NCBI RefSeq assembly: GCF_014647835.1
Contig: NZ_BMPY01000026.1
Span: forward strand, 42,954 to 106,953
From: Microbispora rosea subsp. aerata
GTDB lineage: Bacteria; Actinomycetota; Actinomycetes; Streptosporangiales; Streptosporangiaceae
DNA length: 64,000 nucleotides
Reading direction: 5' to 3'
The notes beneath the pieces are model-generated. The model was not told the origin of the DNA and did not search any database. It was given only the letters and a program-made list of their open reading frames with translations. The position numbers and the translations under genes are program-made. Positions 34,469-42,299 of this stretch are shown one piece after another; the first letter of the stretch is position 1, and each line of letters opens with the position of its first letter.

Positions 34469-36322
34469 TCATCTGGTGAGTGCGCAGGATCGCAGCGGCT
34501 TGACGACGTTCTCCGCGGCGGCCGTGCCGCAGTTCTTGATCCCGCCCGCTGGGACGTTGGAGCCGACCTGGACCCGGTATTTCACCGTCGCGGTAGCGCC
34601 GGGAGCCAGCACACCGGGTGCGGCGGCGGCGCTGTTGATCGGGGCGGGGTCCGCGTAGGGGAACCCTCCGCCGACGTCGGGCACGGCCGCTCCGTTGAGA
34701 GTGGTGCTTCCGGGAACGTACCGCGCCCCGTTGGGCACCGGGTCGCGGAAGGTGGCGTTCACCGTGGACGTGGGCCCGGTGTTGTTGGTGGTGAAGGTGT
34801 ACTCCAGGATGTCGCCGGGCTTGACCTGGGCGCCCGGGGATCCGCTCGTCTTCGCGACACTCTTGGTCGTGTCGAGACAGGTCGGCGTTGTGAACGTCAC
34901 CCCGTCCAGGAAGTTGCCGGCGGTCGGGCTCCCCCCCGCCGCCGACACCGAGCGGAAGGCGAATCGGGTGACGGTCTGCCCAGGAGGAACGACGTACACG
35001 CCGGTGTAGTGACCCCAGGCGGTGCTGCCGTCGGAGATGTCCGGGGACGAGGCGCCGTTCGGGATCTGCGGCACGGCCGCGCCCGGTGCGCCGATGAGCA
35101 CCTGCATCACGTCGGTGCCGAGGCGGCCTCGGTGGTACAGCGACCAGGTCATCCGCGTTCCCGGAACGGTGGGCAGGTCCTGATACATCGTGGAGACCTG
35201 GTTGGCGTTGAGCTCGGCGAACTGCCGGCCGTCGGCCGCCGGGACTCCGGCCGCGCTGTTCCACAGCTCCAGCTTGCGATCCGTGGCGGTGGTGTGCCAG
35301 CCGACGCCCGGGTTGGTGGACGCGTCGGGGATGTTCCAGTCGACCGTGGCCACGGGCGGCGCCTCGAAGCTGCCGTTGACCAGGTTGACCGGTTTGTGAT
35401 CACAGCTGGCGGTGACCTTCACCCTGGCGGTGCTGGTTCCGCAGGCGGTGGTGATGGTGTAGGTGAAGCTGTCGGTTCCGGCGAAGCTCGGGTCGGGCGT
35501 GTAGATCACCTTGTTGCCGGAGATCACCGCGGTGCCGTGGTCGGGCCTGCCGACACTGCTGACCGTCGCCGCGGTCGCGGTGTCGTTGGCCAGGACGGGC
35601 ACGCTGACGGGTCTGCCCTGCCCCGTGGTGACGGTGTCGTCGACGGCCTTGGTGGGCGAGATGGACTGCCCGCCGACGATCTGGATCGGCGGGGCGGGCG
35701 TGTTGGCTCCCAACTGGCCCGGAGCGGCGATGACGCTGCTGATCCCGGTCGGCCGGATGGTCATGCTGCGCCCGGCGGTGCCCTGCTTGACCCGGAAGGT
35801 GATCACCTTCGGCGACGGGTCTCTCTTGGTGCCCGTCGAGGTGATCGACAACGTGCTGCCGCTGATGCTGCCGGTCCCCGACTGCCCGACCACATCGGCA
35901 TTGGCCAACAGCGACGACAGGTCCCACCTGGTGGTGTAACTGCTGACCAGCAGTGGCCACTGGGCCGTCCGGTGAGTCAGCGTGAGGGTGAAGGTGCCAC
36001 CCGGTGTGATCTTCCCGCCCCACAGGGACGGGGAGGTGACGACCGAGACCGACCCGCTGCCCAGCCTCATGCCGAGCGCGTTCTTCCAGTAGTACTCGAC
36101 CGGGTAGTTCGCCTGACCCTGCCGGACGCAGGGCGCGGCGGCGGCACGGGTCACGGCGTGCCGCTCAGCGGTGGCGGCGTTCGCACCGGTGACGGCCGCC
36201 GTCTGCGATCCCAACATGGCCGACAGTGCCAGTAGTGCACCCGAGGACGCGGTGATCGCGAATTTGGGTCGTCGTAGCATCGACGGTGAACCCCCGTTTG
36301 TCATGAGGCTGTCCTCTGTCAT
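34469..36322 (-). CDS. Large secreted multidomain protein with Ig-like and DUF11-type repeats
   Basis: Up to 617 residues with a signal peptide (RRPKFAITASSGALLALSAM, cleavage near AANA). Residues about 220-295 read VDDTVTTGQGRPVSVPVLAND and YTPDPSFAGTDSFTYT, the cadherin-like/Ig-like fold common in bacterial surface proteins. A central region starts NGSFEAPP and includes WGHYTGVYVVPPGQTVTRF, like a carbohydrate-binding or jelly-roll module. A C-terminal DUF11 domain follows (VKPGDILEYTFTTNNTG, FRDPVPNGARYVPGS). There is no LPXTG, sortase signal or membrane anchor, so it is probably released or wall-associated. Starts at 36322, 36304 and 36280 are possible; the first two share a duplicated initiation region. 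Function unknown. Confidence 0.8.
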   Translation of the reverse strand: MTEDSLMTNGGSPSMLRRPKFAITASSGALLALSAMLGSQTAAVTGANAATAERHAVTRAAAAPCVRQGQANYPVEYYWKNALGMRLGSGSVSVVTSPSLWGGKITPGGTFTLTLTHRTAQWPLLVSSYTTRWDLSSLLANADVVGQSGTGSISGSTLSITSTGTKRDPSPKVITFRVKQGTAGRSMTIRPTGISSVIAAPGQLGANTPAPPIQIVGGQSISPTKAVDDTVTTGQGRPVSVPVLANDTATAATVSSVGRPDHGTAVISGNKVIYTPDPSFAGTDSFTYTITTACGTSTARVKVTASCDHKPVNLVNGSFEAPPVATVDWNIPDASTNPGVGWHTTATDRKLELWNSAAGVPAADGRQFAELNANQVSTMYQDLPTVPGTRMTWSLYHRGRLGTDVMQVLIGAPGAAVPQIPNGASSPDISDGSTAWGHYTGVYVVPPGQTVTRFAFRSVSAAGGSPTAGNFLDGVTFTTPTCLDTTKSVAKTSGSPGAQVKPGDILEYTFTTNNTGPTSTVNATFRDPVPNGARYVPGSTTLNGAAVPDVGGGFPYADPAPINSAAAAPGVLAPGATATVKYRVQVGSNVPAGGIKNCGTAAAENVVKPLRSCALTR

Positions 36323-36334
36323 GAGGCTGTCCTC
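36299..36334 (-). repeat. Perfect 18-bp tandem duplication spanning ribosome site and start codon
   Basis: TGTCATGAGGCTGTCCTC occurs twice in a row (36299-36316 and 36317-36334). On the minus strand each copy contains GAGGACAGCCTCATG, so both the putative ribosome site and an in-frame ATG are doubled, giving two starts six codons apart. Confidence 0.85.
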
Positions 36335-36357
36335 GTAGATCGACTCCTCGAGTGACG

Positions 36358-36370
36358 TTACTTTAAGTAA
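36358..36370. promoter_or_regulatory. AT-rich palindrome upstream of the secreted protein gene
   Basis: TTACTTTAAGTAA is a perfect inverted repeat (TTACTT-T-AAGTAA) 36 bases upstream of the first start. In this GC-rich sequence it stands out and may be an operator or promoter part. Confidence 0.45.
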
Positions 36371-36577
36371 TCGATTGACAGCTTGATGTGACGGGGCACG
36401 TGATTTCGTGTCGCCCCGAGCCGGTGCGCTGTCCCCCGACGTGCACTGAGGCGGAGGGGGCGGAGTGGGCTTGCGACGACCGCAGGCGCCTACCTGCGCA
36501 GTGACCGGCTCAGCCGGCGTCGCGGCGATGCGTGCACAGGATGTGACGGCCGGGGCGAGGGAGAGGGGAACCGAGAT

Positions 36578-36664
36578 AGATCTCGGTGACGATGGAGATC
36601 TACACGCACGGGGACGACGAGAGCGTGAGGATGCCCTTGAGAGGGTGACGGGTCTACTCGAGTG
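36578..36664 (+). pseudogene. C-terminal relic of a tyrosine-type integrase
   Basis: The frame reads ISVTMEIYTHGDDESV, which holds the catalytic-tyrosine segment (IYTH) of actinobacterial phage and ICE integrases, then changes frame to DALERVTGLLE and a TGA at 36662-36664. That end is also typical. The rest of the integrase is not visible upstream. It lies 64 bases from a tRNA fragment, the normal arrangement of int next to the attachment site. Confidence 0.75.
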
Positions 36665-36694
36665 AGTCTGTTGCAGTACTCGTTGCAGCGAAAA

Positions 36695-36720
36695 GCCTCG
36701 AAGCCTGATCGCTTCGAGGC
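36695..36720 (-). terminator. tRNA-type intrinsic terminator
   Basis: GCCTCGAAG and CTTCGAGGC form a 9-bp stem with an 8-base loop. Read on the minus strand it is followed by TTTT, and it lies 8 bases after the CCA end of the tRNA fragment, so it is probably the original tRNA terminator. Confidence 0.7.
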
Positions 36721-36728
36721 GTTTACCG

Positions 36729-36774
36729 TGGTGGGGCTATCTGGATTTGAACCAGAGGCCTCTTCCTTATCAGG
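36729..36774 (-). other. 3' fragment of tRNA-Ile(GAU), probable attachment-site remnant
   Basis: On the minus strand the sequence gives an anticodon loop CTGATAA (anticodon GAT), 3' anticodon stem GGAAG, variable loop AGGCC, a perfect T-arm TCTGG-TTCAAAT-CCAGA, acceptor strand TAGCCCC and ACCA. The 5' half (acceptor, D-arm, 5' anticodon stem) is not joined to it. A tRNA 3' half beside an integrase end is the usual scar left by a site-specific element. Confidence 0.8.
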
Positions 36775-37643
36775 ACTGTCCGTGCCGTGATTACAGCATC
36801 GCGCCGCGCTCCCCGTGAATTAGAAAAGTCCTGGCATGGCGGGCCACCAATGACGACTTCGGCGGCGTTTACGACTGAGCTACCCACGGCCGGAAATCGG
36901 ACGTGCGCGAGCCCCGCGCCCCCGCCCGAGCCGTACGGCGGGGTGTTCGGGCACGGCGGACTGGTGTGCGGCGGGCGACGCGAGCCGCTGCCGGCCGGGA
37001 CCGACCCCCAGGCCGCATGCCCGGACGGCGGGCGGGCGAGGGGTCGCGGTGCGGCGGCGCCTTGATACCTAACTAGGAATTTGAGATTTAAGCCATAGCA
37101 ATCAACCAACCCAATAATGGATACCGAATAACTTTGCAACGGCTACCACGGTACTCGTGTTCGCCGCTCCTCGTCGCGGAACCGACACCTACTGCCTGAG
37201 GGTGCGGTCTGGAAGTTTCCGCCTCAGCTGCCTCCGCACTCGAGGTGACTTGTGACCACGCTTGTGATCATTAGCCAGCGGGCGGTCTCGGTTCAATGCC
37301 GGGGCTGCCAGTTGGAGTCCTACTCGCAATCATCCTGTCGCTGAAGCCGGAAGTCCTCGGCAAGATCAGGAAGGGAGTGAGTTCGACCATGAAGATCGCC
37401 AAGAAGATGCACGACTTCATCTCGATCCGCGCCATCCTGGCGGCTGGAGTAATCGGTAGCTCGCCCGCCTCTAATGATCACGGGCGCTCCTCATAGGTTT
37501 CGGAATCTTCACCCAGTGAGCCGATGTGCCCACGCGAGCACACCAACCCGGTGGGACTCGAGCCACTGTAGAAAGCTTCACGCTAGACCACACGGTTCCT
37601 GCTGTCGGCAGGAGCTCAACCAAGCCCGTCAGGCGCGAACCGG
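36775..37643. other. Gene-poor scar region with an AT-rich patch
   Basis: About 870 bases without a convincing gene. A D-arm-like stretch GGGTAGCTCAGTCGTAAAC occurs on the minus strand near 36870-36890 but does not pair with the tRNA-Ile fragment. Bases 37070-37140 are clearly AT-richer than the rest of the window. A 36-codon frame from ATG 37389 (MKIAKKMHDF) has no support. The second copy of the repeat seen at 34400 lies at 37415-37483. Confidence 0.45.
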
Positions 37644-38432
37644 TCAGCGGCAGGTCACCATGAGCGCGCCCAGGTGGGCGAACTCGGCGGCGACCGGGCG
37701 GCCCGGTTCCAGCGGGACAGCGTCGGTCATCCCGCCGGTGAGGACGATCCAGCCCTCCTCCAGGGCCAGCCCTCGCTCGGCGAGGGAGTTCGCGGCGAGC
37801 GCGAGCGCCCGCGCCGGATGGCCCTGCACGGCCGCGCCCGTCGCGGTGTCCACCACCGTCCCCGCCACACTCAGCACGCACGCCTCGAGCGCGAGGTCGA
37901 GGCCGGCCGGGTCCACTTCCACGTCACCCACCACGAACTGGGCCGACGACGCGTTGTCGGCGACCACGTCGGGGAGGGTGAACCGGAAGTCGCGGTAGCG
38001 GCTGTCGATCACTTCGAGGCCCGCGGACACGCTCCGCACCGCCGCCATCGCCGAGGCCGGGGTGACCCCGGGGCCCTCCAACCGCCGACCGAGCGTGAAG
38101 ACGATCTCGGGCTCCACCCGCGGGTGGATGAGGCGCTCGGTCCGCACGTGCGCGCCGGCGTCGAGCACCATGCCGTCGGTGAGCCAGCCGGTCAGCGGGG
38201 CGTCCACGCCCATCCGCCGCTGCTTGGCGCGCGAAGTGAGTCCCAGCTTCACGCCGACGATCCTCTCGCCTCCGGCGACCCTGGCCGCCACCAGCTCCGA
38301 CTGCACCTGGTAGGCGGTGCCGAGGTCGAGGCCGGGCCAGTCCTCGGTGATGGGGTGGCGCGCCGTACGGGTCGACTCCGCCGCGCGCAGTTCCTCGACG
38401 GCCCGATCGACCGTCCATGTGTTCGCCGTCAT
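37644..38432 (-). CDS. dmpH: 2-oxo-3-hexenedioate (4-oxalocrotonate) decarboxylase
   Basis: A 262-residue member of the hydratase/decarboxylase family of meta-cleavage pathways. The motifs GVKLGLTSRAKQRRMGV, RLIHPRVEPEIVFTLG, GLEVIDSRYRDFRFTLPDVVADN match XylI/DmpH decarboxylases, whereas the paralogue at 61134 matches the hydratase. It removes CO2 from the C6 oxo acid to give 2-oxopent-4-enoate in the cytoplasm with a divalent metal. ATG 38432 is the likely start; a TTG nine bases earlier is in frame. It is divergent from the MHS transporter, with a shared operator-like palindrome at 38476. Confidence 0.88.
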   Translation of the reverse strand: MTANTWTVDRAVEELRAAESTRTARHPITEDWPGLDLGTAYQVQSELVAARVAGGERIVGVKLGLTSRAKQRRMGVDAPLTGWLTDGMVLDAGAHVRTERLIHPRVEPEIVFTLGRRLEGPGVTPASAMAAVRSVSAGLEVIDSRYRDFRFTLPDVVADNASSAQFVVGDVEVDPAGLDLALEACVLSVAGTVVDTATGAAVQGHPARALALAANSLAERGLALEEGWIVLTGGMTDAVPLEPGRPVAAEFAHLGALMVTCR

Positions 38433-38475
38433 GGTGGCCAAGGTGGACCGGGGCGGCCACGGCTTCCACCTGGCG

Positions 38476-38491
38476 TTCCCGCATACCGGAA
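38476..38491. promoter_or_regulatory. Operator-like palindrome 1 of the catabolic island
   Basis: TTCCCGCATACCGGAA, one of five 16-bp sites that fit TTCCCGnnnAATGGAA loosely (TTC-N10-GAA). It lies between the divergent dmpH and MHS transporter genes. A second inverted repeat, GATAGT-N10-ACTATC, follows at 38497-38518. Confidence 0.65.
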
Positions 38492-38591
38492 ATCCGGATA
38501 GTTGCGTCCGTCACTATCGGTCCTACGGTCACTCCAACCCGCCGTCGTGCCTTGAGGCGGGGGAAACATCCCAGGCTGGAGGAATCCGTCG

Positions 38592-40250
38592 ATGAACAGA
38601 CAGGAACTCAAGGTCGTCGGCGCGTCGGCCGTCGGCACGGCGTTCGAGTGGTACGATTTCTTCCTCTACGGCGCGCTCGTCCCCGTGATCGGCAGCAGGT
38701 TCTTCAGCGACTACGGCACGGCGGCGCAGACCGTGTTCGCGCTGTTGACCTTCGCCGCCGGGTTCATCGTCCGCCCGATCGGTGCGCTGGTGTTCGCCCG
38801 GATCACCGACCTGGTCGGCCGCAAGATCGTGTTCCTGATGACGCTCGTGCTGATGGGCACCTCGACGGTCGTGGTCGGGTTGCTGCCCACCGCGGACGAG
38901 ATCGGCATCCTGGCCCCGATCCTGCTGGTGACCTGCCGCATCCTGCAGGGACTCGCGGTCAGCGGCGAGTTCGGCGCGGCGGTCACCTACGTCTCGGAGT
39001 ACGCCCCCGCGCGGCAGCGCGCGTACTTCGTCGGCTGGCTCACCGGCACCACGGCTCTCGCCTTTAGTCTGTCGCTGGGCGTGCAACTGCTGGTGCAGGC
39101 CGTCGTGGGCGCGGACGCGTTCGAGGAGTGGGGCTGGCGGGTGCCGTTCATCATCTCCGTCGTGCCGCTCGCGCTTTCCGTGTGGATCCGCACCAAGCTG
39201 AACGAGAGCCCGATGTTCCTCAAGATGAAGGAGGGGGGCAGCCAGACCAAGGCGCCGCTGCGCGAGGCGTTCGGCTCGCGGGCGCGGGTGCGGATGGTGG
39301 CGATCGTGTTCGTGATGGCCGCGACGCAGTCGTTCATCGGCTACCTGTCCACCGTGTACATGGTGACCGCGATGAAGACCTACCTCAAGGCCGACTCGTT
39401 CACGGTCAACGCGATCTTCATGGTGATCATGTTGATCGGGTTCTTCCTGTGCGTCCTCGCCTGCCGGGTGTCCGACCGGATCGGGCGCCGGCCGGTGCTG
39501 TTCGCGGGGCTCGGGCTGGCCGCGCTGCTCGTGTTCCCGATCACCGGCGCCATCGTCTCGACCACGAACCCGGATCTCGCCCGGGCCCAGGAGAACGTGT
39601 CGGTCGTCATCCAGGCCGACCCGGCCGAGTGTTCCTTCCAGTTCAACCCCGCGGGCACCGCCACCTTCACCTCCGACTGCGACCGGGTACGGAATGTGCT
39701 CCAGGCCAACTCGGTCACCTTCGAGCGGCAGGACGCGACCGGTCCTACCAGGGTCCTCGTGAACGACACCCAGGTCTCCGGTGGCCCGCGGATGACGGAC
39801 GAACTGCTGTCGGCGCTCAGGACGGCCGGATATCCGGTCGGCGGATCGGGCGGCACGATCAAGATCACCGGTTTCGGGGACCTCTTCAGCGGGCCCGTCC
39901 TCACCGTCGCGCTGCTGCTCCTCGCGCTGGTCGCGTTCGCGCAGATGGCGCAGGGACCGGCCGCGACGGCGATGGCGGAGGTGTTCCCGACCCGCGTCCG
40001 GGCCACGGCGCTCTCGATCCCCTACCAGCTCGGCGTCGGCGTGTTCGGCGGTCTCCTACCGGCGACGATGGTCGCCATCGGGGCCGAAGTGGGCAGCACC
40101 ACCACCGCACTGTGGTACCCGGTCGGGGCCATGGCGCTGGGCCTGTTGATCCTGGTGTTCACGCTGCCGGAGACCAAGGGTGTGGATCTCGCCGATGTGC
40201 GCCTGGCCGGCGACGAGGCCGTGGAGCCCGTCGTACGCCAGGCCGGCTGA
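38592..40250 (+). CDS. MHS-family metabolite:proton symporter with extracytoplasmic insertion
   Basis: A 552-residue inner-membrane transporter of the major facilitator superfamily. The start GASAVGTAFEWYDFFLYG and DLVGRKIVF are MHS (KgtP/ShiA) hallmarks, as is GLAVSGEFGAAVTYVSEYAP. Its closest use is uptake of organic or aromatic acids with protons. Between helices about 8 and 9, residues about 330-435 form a soluble insertion (ADPAECSFQFNPAGTATFTS and onward) not found in standard members. ATG 38592 follows GGAGG. Next to the ring-cleavage genes, it most likely brings in the aromatic substrate. Confidence 0.88.
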   Translation: MNRQELKVVGASAVGTAFEWYDFFLYGALVPVIGSRFFSDYGTAAQTVFALLTFAAGFIVRPIGALVFARITDLVGRKIVFLMTLVLMGTSTVVVGLLPTADEIGILAPILLVTCRILQGLAVSGEFGAAVTYVSEYAPARQRAYFVGWLTGTTALAFSLSLGVQLLVQAVVGADAFEEWGWRVPFIISVVPLALSVWIRTKLNESPMFLKMKEGGSQTKAPLREAFGSRARVRMVAIVFVMAATQSFIGYLSTVYMVTAMKTYLKADSFTVNAIFMVIMLIGFFLCVLACRVSDRIGRRPVLFAGLGLAALLVFPITGAIVSTTNPDLARAQENVSVVIQADPAECSFQFNPAGTATFTSDCDRVRNVLQANSVTFERQDATGPTRVLVNDTQVSGGPRMTDELLSALRTAGYPVGGSGGTIKITGFGDLFSGPVLTVALLLLALVAFAQMAQGPAATAMAEVFPTRVRATALSIPYQLGVGVFGGLLPATMVAIGAEVGSTTTALWYPVGAMALGLLILVFTLPETKGVDLADVRLAGDEAVEPVVRQAG

Positions 40251-40294
40251 TCGTCGCATCCGTCCCGGAACCGCATCCAGAAAGGTAAGGCTTC

Positions 40295-40492
40295 ATGCCG
40301 ATCATCGACGTCTCACTGCTGACCGGCCGTACCGAGTCCGAGCTGCGCGAGATGATCTCGGCCGTCCACGACGCGGTCGTGCGCAGCCTCGGGGTCCCGC
40401 CCGAGTCGGTGCGGATCCTGGTGCGTGAGCTGCCGCCGACCCACTGGGCCGCGGGCGGCGAGACGATCGCCGAGCGCAGGGCGCGCTCCTAG
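40295..40492 (+). CDS. 4-oxalocrotonate tautomerase family protein
   Basis: A 65-residue tautomerase with the catalytic proline directly after the initiator methionine (MPIIDVSLLTGRTESEL). This enzyme class converts 2-hydroxymuconate (or the product of 2-aminomuconate deamination) to the 2-oxo form, the step before the decarboxylase. ATG 40295 follows AAAGGTAAGG. It sits 44 bases after the transporter. Confidence 0.88.
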   Translation: MPIIDVSLLTGRTESELREMISAVHDAVVRSLGVPPESVRILVRELPPTHWAAGGETIAERRARS

Positions 40493-40545
40493 AAAGCCGG
40501 GACGGGCCGGGGCCGACGTCGGCCCCGGCCCGTCTCACGTCGCCG

Positions 40546-41310
40546 TCAGCCGCGGAAGTGCGTGCTGCTCCAGCCGCCGTCCACCGGGATGGTGAGGCCG
40601 GTGACGAACGCCGCCTCGTCCGACGCCAGGAACGCGACAACCCGCGCGACGTCGATCGGCTGCCCGACTCTCGGCAGTGGGCGCGACCGGGTCACCAGGT
40701 CGTCGAAGACACCTGCTGCGATCTTCGCGCGGGTGGCCGGGGTCTCGATCAGGCCCGGCGCCACCGCGTTGACCCGGATGCCGCGCCGGCCATACTCGGC
40801 CGCCATCTGGCGGGTGAGACTTGAGACCGCGCCCTTGGCCGCCGAGTAAGGCGCGGACCCCGCGACCCCGGTCAGCGCGAACGTCGAGGACGTGTTGACG
40901 ATCGCCCCGCCCGCGTCGCCGAACGCGATCACCGCGCGGCGGCTGAGCGCGAACGTCGTGCCGAGGTTGGTCCGCAGGAAGAACTCGAAGTCCTCGTCCG
41001 TGGTGTCGGCCGCCGGGCGGTCCCCGGCCCGGCCCGCGATGTTGGCGAGCACGTCCGGCGTGCCCACGACCTCGGCGCAGTGGTCGAAGACCCGCTCGGC
41101 CGCGCCCGCCGAGGTGAGGTCGACGGCCAGCACGGCCAGCTCGTCACCGGCCGCCGCCACCTCGTCTCGCAGTTCCAGCAAGCCCTTCTCGTCGCGGTCC
41201 ACGGCGAGCACCGCCGCGCCGCGGGCGGCGAACAGCGCGGCGGTCGCGCGTCCGATGCCCGACGCCGCCCCGGTGACGATCGCCGTCTTACCGCGCAGCT
41301 GGCCGTTCAC
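40546..41310 (-). CDS. Short-chain dehydrogenase/reductase
   Basis: A 254-residue classical SDR. The cofactor motif TGAASGIGRA, the NTSST catalytic serine block, and YSAAKG with the active tyrosine and lysine are intact, and the end VTGLTIPVDGGWSS is typical. I prefer GTG 41310, six bases after GGGAGG on the minus strand; longer upstream starts lack a site. It is divergent from the enoyl-CoA hydratase gene. The step it performs in the island is unknown; it may oxidise or reduce a side chain of the parent compound. Confidence 0.87.
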   Translation of the reverse strand: MNGQLRGKTAIVTGAASGIGRATAALFAARGAAVLAVDRDEKGLLELRDEVAAAGDELAVLAVDLTSAGAAERVFDHCAEVVGTPDVLANIAGRAGDRPAADTTDEDFEFFLRTNLGTTFALSRRAVIAFGDAGGAIVNTSSTFALTGVAGSAPYSAAKGAVSSLTRQMAAEYGRRGIRVNAVAPGLIETPATRAKIAAGVFDDLVTRSRPLPRVGQPIDVARVVAFLASDEAAFVTGLTIPVDGGWSSTHFRG

Positions 41311-41383
41311 GAATGTCCTCCCGAACCTCGATGCCATGCGCTCCGATGATGCGCGGTGGCTCGATGCCCGGCCACCTGCGGGC

Positions 41384-41399
41384 TTCCGCTCAATGAGAA
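41384..41399. promoter_or_regulatory. Operator-like palindrome 2 of the catabolic island
   Basis: TTCCGCTCAATGAGAA, matching the shared TTC-N10-GAA site with AATG conserved. It lies between the divergent SDR and enoyl-CoA hydratase genes. Confidence 0.65.
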
Positions 41400-41442
41400 C
41401 CGGTCCTGGTAGCCGGAGCACGCGTCAGGTCAGTTTCGGACC

Positions 41443-42243
41443 ATGGACGTACGTGGACTGCGGGTGACGTTCCCCTCCGATGGGGTCGCGCTGCTGGAAC
41501 TGGACCGGCCACACCGCCGTAACGCGCTGGACCGCGCGCTGCTCGACGGACTGCCCACGGTGCTGCGTGAGCTGGACGGCGACTGCGCCGTACGGGCCCT
41601 GGTGGTGACCGGGCGCGGCGGCGCGTTCTGCGCGGGCGGCGACCTGGACGCGATCGGCGACATGGGGAACGAGGCGCCGCGAGATGCCCGGGAGCGCATG
41701 ACGCGCGAGTTTTCCGCCGCCGGGCTGCTGCTGGATTTCCACGCGCCGACCATCGCCGCCGTGGACGGCGCGGCAGTCGGCGCCGGGATGGCTTTCGCCC
41801 TCGCGTGTGACCTGCGGATCGGCTCGCCCGGCGCGGTATTCGCCAGCCCGTTCATCAAGATGGCGCTGGTCCCCGACTTCGGCGTGACGTGGCTGCTCAC
41901 GCGGGCGGTCGGCGCGGCGCGAGCGACGGAGCTGGCGCTGTCCGGGCGGAAGGTCGCGGCGGAGGAGGCCGTGCGGATCGGCCTGCTCGACGTCGTCGCG
42001 GACGACCCCCTCGCGCAGGCGCTCGGCCGCGCCGAGACGCTCGCGGCGGCGCCGCCCGAGGCGGCGAGGGCGACCAAGCGCCTGATCGCCGCGGCGGCGG
42101 GCGGCGGGCTGGCGGAGGCGGTGGACCGGGAGATCGCCGAGCAGATCCGGGCGGTGAACTCTCCGGAGTTCGGGCGGCGGTGGGCGGAGTGGTCGCGCGC
42201 GGTGCGCGGCAGCTCTTCCCGGCCAATGGAAACCGGTCGTTGA
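41443..42243 (+). CDS. Enoyl-CoA hydratase/isomerase family protein
   Basis: A 266-residue crotonase-fold protein. HRRNALDRALLDGL, the oxyanion segment GAFCAGGDLDAIG and AAVGAGMAFALACDLRIGSP are clear. The usual catalytic glutamates are partly replaced: the second position reads FIKMALVPDFGVTWLL, with Asp where hydratases often have Glu or Gly. Relatives hydrate, isomerise or cleave acyl-CoA thioesters. Together with the AMP ligase and CoA transferase of the island it suggests that part of the substrate is degraded as a CoA ester. Confidence 0.83.
   Translation: MDVRGLRVTFPSDGVALLELDRPHRRNALDRALLDGLPTVLRELDGDCAVRALVVTGRGGAFCAGGDLDAIGDMGNEAPRDARERMTREFSAAGLLLDFHAPTIAAVDGAAVGAGMAFALACDLRIGSPGAVFASPFIKMALVPDFGVTWLLTRAVGAARATELALSGRKVAAEEAVRIGLLDVVADDPLAQALGRAETLAAAPPEAARATKRLIAAAAGGGLAEAVDREIAEQIRAVNSPEFGRRWAEWSRAVRGSSSRPMETGR
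42216..42231. promoter_or_regulatory. Operator-like palindrome 3 of the catabolic island
   Basis: TTCCCGGCCAATGGAA, a full match to the consensus, inside the last codons of the hydratase gene and 69 bases before the aldehyde dehydrogenase start. It suggests an internal promoter there. Confidence 0.65.
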
Positions 42244-42299
42244 GCGCACACCGGTCGCGCGCGGAGAGTTACGGCACAGCGATAAAGAGGAGGACCAGC

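Noticed and set aside
36775-36890. Possible intron-split tRNA joining GGGTAGCTCAGTCG to the tRNA-Ile 3' half
   Set aside because: The 5' piece pairs with only five of seven acceptor bases, its D-stem does not close, and the anticodon stem has no partner. A 3' scar explains the data better.
37389-37496. Small frame MKIAKKMHDF of 36 codons
   Set aside because: Weak ribosome site spacing, overlaps the degenerate repeat copy, and no homology that I recognise.
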